Assembly: GCA_027604705.1 (NCBI GenBank)
Contig: JADHYV010000010.1
Span: 1 to 64,000 of the forward strand
DNA length: 64,000 nt
Reading direction: 5' to 3'
From: Allomyces arbusculus
Lineage: Eukaryota; Blastocladiomycota; Blastocladiomycetes; Blastocladiales; Blastocladiaceae
A model generated the notes under the pieces. It searched no databases. It had not been told where the DNA came from and worked only from the letters and a program-made list of their open reading frames with translations. The translations under genes and the position numbers were made by a program. Within the stretch, counting starts at the first letter, position 1. The number at the start of each line of letters is the position of its first letter. Positions 43,064 through 53,609 of the stretch are shown here, piece after piece.

Positions 43064-44990
43064 ATGGCAACAGCAGCAGCACACCCGCCGCCCATGCGCG
43101 CGTCATTTTCCTCAACGACCGCCGATCCCGCAGCGGGCGCAAGTGCTGCCACGCTCGCCGGCGCGAATGCCGGTCACACCGTCTCGGTCAAGCTGCTGCG
43201 GCTGTCGAGGCCGCAAGTCGCGACTGGGAGCCTGCAGGCCGCATTACCGGCCCCACCACCACCGTCTGATGGACCCGTTGCTGACGATCCGCTGTGGTCG
43301 ACGAGCAGGCGAGGAACAAGCGCGAACGCACCTAGTTCCCGCCACGTGCGATCAAGTTCGGTCGCGTCGTCGACGGCATCGGCGGCTACGCCGCCGACGC
43401 CGTCGCTCCCGTCGTTCATCACGCTTCCGTCAACGTTTGGGAATATCCATCTCGGTGAGCCGCTCAATTTCGCGTTGGTCGTCAACAATGACGCGCCCGA
43501 CCAGGCCGCGCACTTGACGTCGGTCAAGGTGGAGCTGCAAACGTCGTCGACGAGGAGCAACTTGCTCGATGCCAATGTCGCCGACCGCGCCGTGCTCGAC
43601 GTGAACCAGTCGACCGAGTTTCGCGCCAAGCACGACATCAAGGAGCTCGGCATGCACATTCTCGTCGTACAGGTGCGATCTGATTTGCCGCCAGGAGGGA
43701 TTTATGATGATGTTTGTTGGCTCACCCCATTTGTTTCTCCAGGTGCTCTACTCGGTCGACGGCGTGCAAAAGTATCTGCGCAAGTTCTACAAGTTCCAGG
43801 TGCGTCTTGACGACGTTCTCTTGCGCACTTGTGACCATGATCACTGACCTCCGCGATCATTGCAGGTGCTCAACCCGTTCCAAGTGAAAACCAAGGCCAC
43901 ACCGCTCCCGCACGGCCGTGTCCTGCTCGAGCTCTCGGTGCAGAATCTGATGGCCTCGGCCGTCGTGCTCACCAAACTCGCGCTCGCGCCGAATACCGCC
44001 GATTACACGTGCGTCGACATGACCTCACGCCCGCCCTTTCCGCTCGATCCCGCCGCCCCTCCGACGAAACCGTCGCCGCTCTTCTCGACCGCGCAAATGC
44101 AGCCTGATCAGATCCGCCAATACCTGTACATGTTCACGCCCCGCGCCGCACCTGAACCATGTCCTGCACCGCAACCGGGAGCGGTCCCGACCGCGTCCAA
44201 CTCGGCGCTTGGCCGGCTCGAAGTCGAGTGGCACGGTGGGGAGCGCGGCCGATTGCAGACCCCGCCGCTTCCGCGAAAGTGGCCCGCGCCGGGCCACCCG
44301 GCCGCGGATCTCGACGTGCGCGCGCTCGCGTGCCCGACCCACGCGGCGGTGGGGGTCCCGTTCACGATCACGCTGGCCGTGACCAACTTGACGAACATGA
44401 CGGTCGCGCTCAGCGCGAGTACGGCGGGCATCCCCGCTGCGAGTGCCGCGACGCCGTCGAGCGCGGCGAGCCGGCCGACGAGCCCACCATCCCCGACCTC
44501 GGCGAGCTCACCACCCCCACTTCCACCGACACGGTCTGGCCGGCCCGCGACATCGTCGCTCCTCACGTCGCCGTTCCGGTCGTCTTCCGCGAGCTCGGCG
44601 CGGTCGGGCGGATCGCGCGCGCCGACACCCACACGGCACCGGCCGGGATCCGCGGGCTCGACGGCGCCGAATGGGGGCCCGACGTCGCCGCTCACGCTTG
44701 ACGATCCGGTTCTTCCACCCGCGGGCACCACACCTGAAAACCTCGGCGCACAACTACCGCCGGCGCTCCTTGTCGTCGTGGGTCCGGCAACCACGCCGCT
44801 CGGCGACCTCCTTCCAGCCCAGTCGGCGCAGTGGACGGTACGCGCGGTTGCGTTGCGCCGTGGGGTACTCGCACTGCCAGTCATCCGGCTCGCCGACTCG
44901 CATACCGGCGCGGTGCGCGAGATTGACTCACGGGTCAGCGTCGTAGTCGGCGGGTGCGGGGTAGCGGCTGCGGCGGCGCCGGGAGTTTGA
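43064..44990 (+). CDS. TRAPPC13: TRAPPC13 (Trs65-related) TRAPP complex subunit
   Basis: Subunit of the TRAPP tethering complexes that act on Rab GTPases at the Golgi. Three exons, 596 aa: 43064-43672, 43743-43799, 43866-44990 (donors GTGCGA, GTGCGT). Conserved parts: VSVKLLRLSRPQ at the start; LPSTFGNIHLGEPLNFALVVNND; VKVELQTSSTRSNL; HDIKELGMHILVVQVLYS; the small middle exon VLYSVDGVQKYLRKFYKFQ; VLNPFQVKTK; LELSVQNLM; QIRQYLYMFTP; LEVEWHGGERGRLQT. The C-terminal Ig-like part is interrupted by a long Ser/Pro-rich insertion of about 100 residues that human TRAPPC13 lacks. Start chosen because the first ATG lies shortly before the conserved N-terminal strand. Confidence 0.9.
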
Positions 44991-46048
44991 GTGTGCGATC
45001 GATTGGACTTGTTTGAACCAAGAAAAAATACAAATCATTCGAGCCTCACTCACTTGAGCCTGACGCTGAAGATACCAACCTCCTCCTCTGCCAGCTCAAA
45101 TCGCATTTCACAACCCACTTTACCATGAGGAGAGCGGAGCATGGGCGCGAGCTTGGAGAACGAGTGGCTAACGACTACGACCCCAAAGTGTAGAGATAGC
45201 TGGGGGAATAACTCCAGAGTTGACTTCAGTGCAACTTAGCGATGCCCGACTTCAGGGGCGGCTCGTGCAGTGCTTCCCGCTCGCCAAATTTAATCATGTT
45301 GAATTACAAGTCGCACTTTTGTTGATGGTTTGAGGGAGGAAGCAAGCGAGTGCGCTGATCGCGCGGGGTCACGCGATTGCTCCAATCGGCGCTCAATCCA
45401 ATCCGTCCTGAGCAGGTGCTCGTCTTCTGGCCACCCTGGCGAAACAAAACGAAGGAATTGAGTGGACAGGACGGTGGTGTCTGGAACCTGTGCAGAGTCG
45501 TCTGCTAGACGCCAACAGGGTGGGTTTGGTCGTTCGTGACAGGATTCAAGCAAGCAACAACGCTGCCAAGAAAATCATGACAACGATCATTGCATTGCAA
45601 GAAAGCAAGTTGCTACGCTATTGTCAGAATCGAAGAGGCACTCTCCCAGTCTCGCAAATCCCGCCATGTCTTGAAGCCCCATGACCCTCTGCACAGTCGT
45701 CCTGTCGCCCAGCTAGACCTCCGCCCTCAGCAGGATGCCTCAAACCGTGCGGGATCTGTAACGAGGAGGCCGAAGACCGGCGTTTAATCAGAAGCCGGTC
45801 GCGAGCAGGGGTCGCAACGACATCGACGTCGACTTTGGCGACCAGGTGCAGCGAGGGTGCGGCTGATTCTGCTCTGTGGGTTGGTGTGTCTCGGTTTTTT
45901 GGCGTCCTGCGCGGTCACGGTTATTGGCAGGTACCTGGTCAGGAAGTGGCAACAACCACAACGCGCCGTTCGTGACGACTTGTCGACAACATCGACGCGA
46001 CAGGATCGCGATAATCCGGTACCAAGAACAGCCGCAACTCTCCGCAAG
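44991..46048. other. Intergenic, lower GC, with a relic repeat
   Basis: About 1.06 kb between two plus-strand genes. It contains the inverted copy of the dispersed repeat. The frame on the minus strand at 45290-45553 is open for 87 codons but has no recognisable domain. Confidence 0.5.
45123..45291 (-). repeat. Dispersed repeat, copy 2
   Basis: Reverse-complement match to 21578-21745, roughly four positions in five identical by hand alignment, with one variable patch in the middle. Lies in a gene-poor, lower-GC stretch like copy 1. Family unknown. Confidence 0.75.
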
Positions 46049-47214
46049 ATGCATCAACCGCCCGCGCTTGCACGGTCACCGTCACCGACGCGCGGCAGCC
46101 CCACCGATCCGCCGCTCGAATGTACCCATCACCCCATTCCCGCTATCCATCGCACCTCGACGTCGACCCAATCTGACGCGACCCCCCGTCCTTCCTCGCG
46201 CACCTAGCCACGCTGCAAGTCTTCCGGGACGTGCAAATCTTCCGCCTTCCGCCACGCCCTTCGGCGCGCGGGTACCGGGCGCAAGACTGGGACCCGAACA
46301 CCGTCTGGCGCGGCCGGCTGCGCGTCCTCTCCCTGACCTTCCCCACATCCTCCGCCGCGCGGTCCTACGCCCTCAATACAGGCCCGACTGGCCCGACCGT
46401 TTGTGTCCTGCGCATCGAGGACACGACCACCGGCGACCTGTTCGGGGAAGCCATTCTGCGCGGCCGCGCGCGCGGGGACGAGGCAGCGGTGGAGCCCGTG
46501 ATTGACTCGTCGCGGTACTTTGTCGTGCGGCTGTCGGACCGCGCGTCGGGGCGGCACGCGTTTGTCGGGATGGGGTTTGCCGAACGGTCGGACGCGTTTG
46601 ATTTGAATGTCGCGCTTATGGACTTTGAAAAGGTCGTCAAGTACGATTTGGCGCTCGAGGAGGGGGGTGGGGATCATGCCAAGGCGGCCGCGGCGGTCGC
46701 GGCGGCGAGTGGTGGGGCGGGCAGTGCGACGGGGGCGAGTGGGGCGGGTGGGTCGTTGCCGGATTTGGCGCTCAAGGACGGGCAGCAAATTGCGATCAAC
46801 TTGAGCAACGTACGGTTCCTCTCCACAACGTGGATTTATCGAGAGATGGCGACGCGAACTGACCGTCATCCGCCACATTTGTAGCTGGCCAAGAAACTCG
46901 GCGGCAACGCGCCTGCGACCACGTCGACAACGAACACGGCACCCGTCTCGTCCGACGACCCATTTGCGTTCCCGCCGCCGCCACCAGCACCGAGTGCGGC
47001 CGCGACCACGTCGACTGCGGGCAAGCGCACGAGTGGCGACGAGTGGGGCGAGTTTACCGCGTTTGCGAGCCCGAGTGCACCCGCTCCGTCCGGAAAGTCG
47101 GCAAGTGGGTCGGGGTGCGTGGTTTGCTGCTCGTCGGCACGATTGGATCCGGATGGCTCACGTTCATTTTTCTCTGCATGTAGGAGCGGCGGTTCCGGGT
47201 GGGTGCAGTTCTGA
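46049..47214 (+). CDS. NECAP: NECAP-type clathrin-coat associated protein
   Basis: Endocytic adaptor partner that binds AP-2 and helps regulate coat assembly. Four exons, 311 aa: 46049-46121, 46208-46809, 46885-47114, 47184-47214 (donors GTACCC, GTACGG, GTGCGT). The first junction restores LESTLQVFRDVQIFRLPPRP, matching the YES-VLCVK-DVSVYRIPPR start of NECAP. The PHear domain continues GYRAQDWDPNTVWRGRL, VCVLRIEDTTTGDLFGEA, VIDSSRYFVVRL, HAFVGMGFAERSDAFDLNVAL and LKDGQQIAINL. The tail has two WxxF AP-2 motifs, WGEF and the C-terminal WVQF, as in animal NECAPs. The last exon adds only SGGSGWVQF; unspliced reading would also reach the same end in frame, but splicing gives the better family tail. 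Confidence 0.92.
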
Positions 47215-47316
47215 ATCCGCACCGCGACCGACATTTGATCGGTATTTCTTCGTATTGGTTGAGCAGTTGCAACTCGCGATAACAATGAATGAAACCACGG
47301 CCAAAGCATGATTTTT

Positions 47317-48604
47317 CTATGACTTCTTCGTAAAGAAAGACGACAGCGTCTTCTGGTTCTTGCCCACCGGCTTCGGCAGCGGCGCCGCTTTCTTGGCCTA
47401 CACAGCACACCGTCCACGATCCGTCAGTAAATAGTGTACGTCCACGCCAACCAAGTCCATACACGCGCAAACCAGCCGTACCTTAGGTGCCAGCTCGCTC
47501 TTCCCACCACTCGCCCCCGCCGCGCGCTTGCCCGTATTTCTCCCTTGGATCGCAGCCTGCACGAGCGCGTCCATCGCATCGGGCTTCTTTTCGGCGGGGA
47601 ACCTAACACAAACGCCCGGTCAGTCTCGTGTTCACGGCGAGCATGCGTCTCGAAAGAGAACGTACTGGTAATGCGCAAGCAGCACGTCCGTGATCCACCG
47701 GTCCGCGACCCACTCGCCCAGCGTTTCCACGGCGCGCCGGTGCCACCGGACCGCGTCCGCGGCGGTGCGTGACTCGGGCGGGTACATGTCGGTTGCGTTC
47801 GCTGCGAAATACGCGGCGAGTCGCTCGGCCTTGGTGATCAGGAAATGGCGCACTTTGGTCGGCGCGAGTCGGTAGGCCGTGATCCCTATTGGAAGGATAG
47901 TGAGGTCGACGTACCGATAGGAAATTGGGTGGAGAAGGTCGCGTACGTACCGGGCGACGTGACCACGTCGCACATGTACGTGGCGAGAAGTCGGTGAAGG
48001 TGCGCGACGTGGTGGTTGCCGAGATGTGCCAGGTCCGGGAAGAGCGGGTCGTGCATGAGGTCGTCGAGGAGGACGGGGCGCTACGTGCGGCAATGTTGGG
48101 CATCAGATAAATCTTTGTTGGGGACGGGTGCGCATCAGAGGTTGGAGACGAACGTGCTCGGCGCGGTCCGTCGCGAGCCGTAAGAGCAGGAAGACAGGGT
48201 CGAACGGCGTGACGACGGCCATGGACGCGTCTAGTTGATCAAACCCCCCGGAATAAAGTGGGAATAGAGGTCTGTCCATGATCAACCTTCGTTCAGTCGT
48301 GGAGTCCAATACATTTCTCAAACGCACCGGAGAGAACGGCATCGTCAATGAACGCCGATGTTTCGCTGGGGGCGTAGTCGAGCGCAAATAGCAAGAGATC
48401 TCCGCGGTCCTCGTGCACTGCGTCAGAATTTGGTGCCTCGTCGCGTAGTGCTTGAGTCAGGTAGGTTGTCGGCTCGCCCGTTCTTGAGTTGGGCAAGACG
48501 AGACTGCGCAGAACCGTGGATTCGTCGGCGACTGCGGCAGTGGGGAGGACCAACAGGGGTGTCTTGGCATAGCTTGCTGTTGCGGCATTCGTGTTGGCGG
48601 CCAT
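47317..48604 (-). CDS. RNASEH2B: Ribonuclease H2 subunit B with PCNA-binding motif
   Basis: Accessory subunit of RNase H2, which removes ribonucleotides from DNA. Six exons, 301 aa: 48604-48328, 48230-48154, 48080-47951, 47885-47666, 47602-47482, 47397-47317 (donors GTGCGT, GTTCGT, GTACGT, GTACGT, GTACGG), every junction in phase. Triple-barrel part: LLVLPTAAV, GDLLLFALDY, then DASMAVVTPFDPVFLLLRL, matching LLHFATPVDPLFLLL of the family, then RPVLLDDLMHDPLFPDL. The helical part has YRLAPTKVRHFLITKAERLA. The C-terminus reads QKTLSSFF, a canonical PIP box for PCNA binding, as in other RNASEH2B proteins. Sequence conservation is otherwise low, as is usual for this subunit. It ends about 100 bases from the convergent NECAP gene. 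Confidence 0.85.
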
Positions 48605-49356
48605 GATTGCTGGTTTTGCTGGTCAAATTCGGATTTGGATTTGAGGTCGAGGAGTTGGTCGTGTTCAGTTCAGCGCAAGAAGAGCGCGAGCAGGTGCAGG
48701 CAGGGAGTTGCAGTGCGGTAGAAAGCTGCATGGGAGTGCACATGCTGCGCTGCAAACTACTGAACAGACCTGACAGGGTCCTGGCTCAGGTTCGTCGCTG
48801 GCAACCTATCACGCGACCAGAACGCACTGGCCAATGCGGAAAGTGGCTTGCCATTGTTCATGTGACGCAACCGAATCTGCCTGGGACCTGTGCGCCGTTG
48901 GCGGCGCGCGAGGCGGGACCATCGACATGGACGCGCTCAAAGTCGGCCGGCACCTCCGCACTGTCCAGCTCTCTCTCCGCGGCTTGCCCATCACTTCCTC
49001 GTAGCACCTCCTCGTACGTATCGCCATGCCGGCGCCGCGCGTGCGCCCGAGCACGGCGGCCACAGCAACTGCAGCATGGCCAGGGACCACATGGAGCAGC
49101 AGAGCACCAGTTGAAGGCGCAGAACGACACTCGACTCAGTCTGAGACCCAGTCGCTGACGAGAGGGACCAGGATTCGCTGAGCTGGGTCGCGGGAACCAT
49201 CGAGGACCCGGCGCCCACCGAAATTCGACAAGTTTGGATACGATCGGCGGCTCACTGTGCATGCTGCTCCCCGTGCTCGGGCGCCAGCGCCCTGCCTTGC
49301 TCTCCTTGCGCGGGAACCGCAAACTAACTTGCCTGCTCCTGTCGGATCGATAGACC
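48605..49356. promoter_or_regulatory. Divergent promoter region, RNASEH2B / eIF5A
   Basis: 752 bases between divergent starts; no TATA box and no supported gene. Confidence 0.4.
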
Positions 49357-49833
49357 ATGGCTGACTCTGACCACGAACACGACTTCTCGGCCGGTGCTGG
49401 CGCGTCGCTGACCTACCCGATGCAGTGCTCGGCGCTGCGCAAGAACGGCCACGTCGTGATCAAGGGCCGTCCCTGCAAGATCGTCGACATGTCGACGTCC
49501 AAGACGGGCAAGCACGGCCACGCCAAGGTGAACCTGACGGCCATCGACATCTTCACGGGCAAGAAGCTCGAGGACGTGTCGCCGTCGACGCACAACATGG
49601 ACGTGCCGCACGTGTCGCGCAACGAGTACTCGCTCATCAACATCGACGACGGTTTCCTCAACCTTATGGACGAGGCCGGGAACACCAAGGACGACGTCAA
49701 GGTGCCCGAGGGCGACCTCGGCGCCAAGCTCACGGCCGAGTTTGAGGAGGGCAAGGAACTGCTCGTCACGGTTATTGCCGCCATGGGCGAGGAGGCCTGC
49801 ATCCAGTACAAGGAGGCACCCAAGGGCAACTAA
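49357..49833 (+). CDS. EIF5A: Translation factor eIF5A
   Basis: Hypusinated factor that relieves ribosome stalling and aids termination. Single exon, 158 aa, normal length. The hypusination loop is [12 protein letters not shown] with the modified Lys at residue 52. Also conserved are [27 protein letters not shown] upstream (residues 20-46), [20 protein letters not shown], and the C-terminal OB domain ([21 protein letters not shown]). Strong codon bias toward C/G-ending codons fits high expression. Confidence 0.97.
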   Translation: MADSDHEHDFSAGAGASLTYPMQCSALRKNGHVVIKGRPCKIVDMSTSKTGKHGHAKVNLTAIDIFTGKKLEDVSPSTHNMDVPHVSRNEYSLINIDDGFLNLMDEAGNTKDDVKVPEGDLGAKLTAEFEEGKELLVTVIAAMGEEACIQYKEAPKGN

Positions 49834-50471
49834 GTCGTTTCGCCGCGTCGGTGGAGAGGCGGTTATTGTGGGGCGCGTGGGTTGTGGGTACCCTGGCCCG
49901 ACGCGCGCCAGTCGCGCGCTGCCTTGCTCGCGCTTGTGCTCGCGCTCGCAGCGTACCCGCGCGTGCGCGGGGCGAGACGCGCTGCGCTCTGTAGCTATAA
50001 TTTGAACCTTTTTGTATCTCCGTGGGTTGTGTTTCTGCGCATTTCTTGCGTGCGTGAGCGCCTGGTGGTCGAAGAAGGGCAGGAGAAGCGGGCCAACGCG
50101 GCCCGTCGAATTTCTTTGAGGCCGCGCGCAGGCGGGTGATCGGTGCGACCGCCGCAGCGTCGAGCGGCACACCGCTGCTGATCGTTACGCCCGATCGCAG
50201 CAAGCGCGGCCCGGCACGGCCAGCCTGCCTTGCCGACGAGCCCCACCACCACCACGCTCCCGCCCCCGCGCGCCCGCCCTCGCCGAACCAAGCCCGGCCA
50301 TCCTCGGCGCACAGGTCGCAGCTCTTCACCGCGCCCGATTTCGGCGCACGGCCACGCATCAGCCTGCTCGACCAGCCGACGCGTCACCCGGCCCCGGCCC
50401 GCCCTTGCCCCCGGGCAACCCTGCCGCTCGCGCACGCGCTCTTGTGGATCAACCAGCACGCAGGGCGCGCC
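49834..50471. other. Intergenic between eIF5A and KIN1
   Basis: 638 bases. The left part is the eIF5A 3' flank. The right part reads openly into the KIN1 frame but has no in-frame ATG before 50472. Confidence 0.45.
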
Positions 50472-53269
50472 ATGACCGCCGCCGCCGCGACCGCCGCCGA
50501 CGCGCACCACGCGCGCCTCGCCACGTCGTCGACCACCTCGAGCCGCACCGTCTTGCCCGGCATGACTCCTCCCGCACCGGCTCCCGCACCCGCTGCCGCG
50601 CGAGCCGAGGAGGAACTCGCGCGCGCCGGCAGCACCGGTATTGACGTGCCGGCACCCTTCTTTCGCGCGGCCACGGCCGCGATCGTGCCGCGCAGTCCGC
50701 GCACGCCCGCGGCCGATGGAAGGGCCGCAACGGCACGCCCACCGGCGGCGCTCATGGTCGACAAGTACCGCATTGGACGCACGATTGGCGAGGGCAGCAT
50801 CGGCAAGGTCAAACTGGCCATGGATGATATCGGCCAGAAGGTGCGGTTCGGTCAGCGCGGTTGTCGGTCAGTCGGTCGGCCGGGCGGTCAGTCGCACAGA
50901 GAAAGAATGAGAGCTAACGTCGCTACCGCCGCCAACGGATACCATTGGTCCCGCTAGTACGCCGTCAAGATTATCGACCGCAGCAAAATCGCCAACGTGC
51001 CGGGCGCCGAGGCACGCATCGTGCGCGAGGCCGCGCTCCTGTCGCTGCTCGACCACCCGCGTACGTCGTTGTGTGCTCCTCTGCCCGAGCGCGGCGCTGA
51101 TCGCGAACTGATGTGTGAACGGCCCGTAGATATTGTCCGGATGGTCGACGCGATTGCCACGCCGACGCACTTCTTTCTCGTTATGGAACACGTCCCAGGC
51201 GGCCAGGTGCTCGACCTGATCGTCACCAACGGCGCGCTCCCGCTGCACCTCGTGCGCAAGTACGCGTGCCAGCTGCTCAGCGCGATCGGTGCGCACCTCA
51301 TCGACACTCGCTGCCGCCACTTCCCTCCCCAGTGTGCTGACGCCAACTTTGCGGTACTCAAATAGAATACTGCCACCACCACCACATTGCGCACCGCGAC
51401 CTCAAGATTGAGAACCTGCTCCTCGACGCCAAGGGCGACCTTAAGGTCATCGACTTCGGCCTGTGCAATTTCTTTGACCGCAACACGCTCCTGCAGACAT
51501 ATTGCGGCTCAGTTTACTTCGCAAGTCCCGAGCTCCTCTCGGGGCAGCCCTACGCAGGCGCGGCCACTGACGTCTGGAGCGCCGCGTGCATCCTGTTCGT
51601 CATGGCCTACGGCCGTGTTCCGTTCGACGCGCCATCGCTGCCCGCACTGCACGCGAAAATCAAGGCCGCCGACGTGGTGTTTCCACCGCCCGAATCGCCA
51701 TCGGCACAGGCACTGCAGGACCTGTTGCGCAATATGCTCGTGGCCGATCCAGTTCTGCGGTGGTCGATTGAGCACGTCAAGGCCCACCCGTGGCTGGCTG
51801 CAGCGGTGCCCGTGATCTGCGCGCCGCCCGCGGTGCCGGATCGGTCGCTCAAGAAGATTGCGCTCATGGCGCTCTTCACGCCGGGACTCGACCATACATG
51901 GGCGCATCAGATGCTCGCGCACGGCGTGCACGACCGCGCCATCGACCTAGTTCAGGCCATGGCGCAGGTCGCGACGAGGGACGAGGTGGTCGCTGGTATT
52001 CGCGACCCGACGCACCATTTCCACGCGCTGTATTGGCTCTGTCTCGAATGGCTCGAGCGATGCGGTGGTGGCGGCGGGGTCATTCCCGCGCCTGCAACGG
52101 CCGAATTGACCGACCAACTCGCGTCCATGAAACTCGCGGGCCCGCCCACCGATTCCGGGCTCGCCGCGTCGGCAACCGCGGTTGCGGCCGAGGACGCGAC
52201 CACGCACCCGGACGTGTCGGACCACAGCGACCCGCCATCCCTGCACGCGGTCGTGGCAGACGCGATTGCCGCGACCACCGACCGGTTCCATGCCGCCCCG
52301 CCGCGCACACGGAACGGTGGGCCGCCGTACCGGACCGAACCCGCTCCACCCACCATCGCCGCGGCAGCCACGGCCGAGCACGCACGAATCGCGTCTTCCG
52401 CATCCACTGCATCCTCTCCACCGGGCACGTCGACGGCGGTCTTCGAGTCCCGCACGCCTGGGTCGACGGCGCCGTCGACTCCATCCCTGACTCTCCCACG
52501 GCGTTCCCCATCGCACCCGCAACTCTCCTCGTCGTCTCCGTTTTCCGCAACGACCCTCCCGCGCACGCTCGTGCACGCCGCATCGTCCGGGACCCTCTCG
52601 TCGTCGATTACCTCGCTCGACTCGGTTCGGTCCCGCCCTGCCCCCCTGCGAATCCCGCCAGGCATGAACACCAAGATGCGCGGCCCGCCGCCGTCGCCGT
52701 CCCGCGCAGGCCGCACGTACTGGCCGCCCGTGAACGGCGCTGCGGCGGCTCCCACGTCAGCGACCCTGGCGCCCCTACCGCCACACGGCGCGCTCACGCC
52801 TGTCCTGGAACTCCCACCCCCACCCCCGGTCGTGGACCGGGCACCTCCACTCCGTCGCGCACGGTCGCTCCGTGCCCTTCTCGTGGGCGCGACGTCGATA
52901 GCCGTCGATACGAGTGACCGCACCCCCGTCGCGTCCCTGTGCGCGATTGCGGCGGACCGGTTACATTTACGTGTCTCGGACGCGAACGAGGCGGGGGCGA
53001 CGCTCGCGCATGCGCCGTCGGTGGTCGGTGCGGGTAAGCGCGAAGTCGTGATGCGGGTCAAGTTGGCGAAGGGGTTGCTTGGGCCCGTGTTGGTGTTCAA
53101 GTTGAAGCACGGCGAGGTGGGCGTGTTTCGCATGCTCGTTGAGGCAATGCAGCGCGAGTGGGCGCGGATGAAGGCGAGTGGTGGGGTGGGGGAGGGGGAG
53201 GTGGGAGGGGCGAGAGGGCTCGCGCGGTCGCAGAGCGTGGAGTCGATACGGTCGGTTCGCGCTGGGTAG
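50472..53269 (+). CDS. KIN1: KIN1/PAR-1 (MARK)-like Ser/Thr kinase
   Basis: Polarity and exocytosis kinase of the CAMKL group. Four exons, 844 aa: 50472-50840, 50958-51060, 51130-51288, 51366-53269 (donors GTGCGG, GTACGT, GTGCGC). Kinase domain from residue ~97: YRIGRTIGEGSIGKV loop, YAVKII with catalytic Lys127, LDHPHIVRMVD, MEHVPGGQVLDLIV, HRDLKIENLLL (Asp222), DFGL (Asp240), LLQTYCGSVYFASPELL. Thr255 is the T-loop site activated by LKB1-type kinases in relatives. APE is SPE, a mild change. The region after the kinase (ALFTPGLDHTWAHQMLAHG) is not the usual UBA domain. A long Ser/Pro-rich linker follows. The C-terminus (VMRVKLAKGLLGPVLVFKL, VFRMLVEAMQREW) looks like a KA1 membrane-binding domain. 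Orthology to KIN1 over other PAR-1 relatives is likely but not certain. Confidence 0.85.
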
Positions 53270-53609
53270 TAGCCGACGGCGATCCGAACTGAAATTGGTT
53301 TGGATCGACTCGCGACCGGAAGTAGGTGTGGAGCAGTGCCCTGATACGGTCGTGTTTGTACATTTGTATATTTTTCGGGCCAGCCGAACGAAGCTGGCCC
53401 GCGTCTCCGTGACCCGCCTTCTCTGATTCCCGTTTCCCTTGGCCCTCGTTGATGACCCGTTCGTGTTGTTTCCTGGTGGTGGTGCTGATCGTTTTCGTGC
53501 TATTCTCGACCGTGATTCCAAGAGTGAATGAAACATGCGTGCCTTCATTTCAAACCTATCCAAACTCGCAAATGCAGCTTTTGCACACCCACCCTCACAC
53601 ATCGCTCGC
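53270..53609. other. Intergenic between convergent genes
   Basis: 340 bases, probably the 3' UTRs of KIN1 (+) and TCD1 (-). An inverted repeat, GGCCAGCC...GGCTGGCC at about 53381-53400, could form a small hairpin in the KIN1 3' UTR. Confidence 0.45.

Noticed and set aside
45290-45553. 87-codon minus-strand frame next to dispersed repeat copy 2
   Set aside because: No domain, and the corresponding frame is not open beside copy 1.
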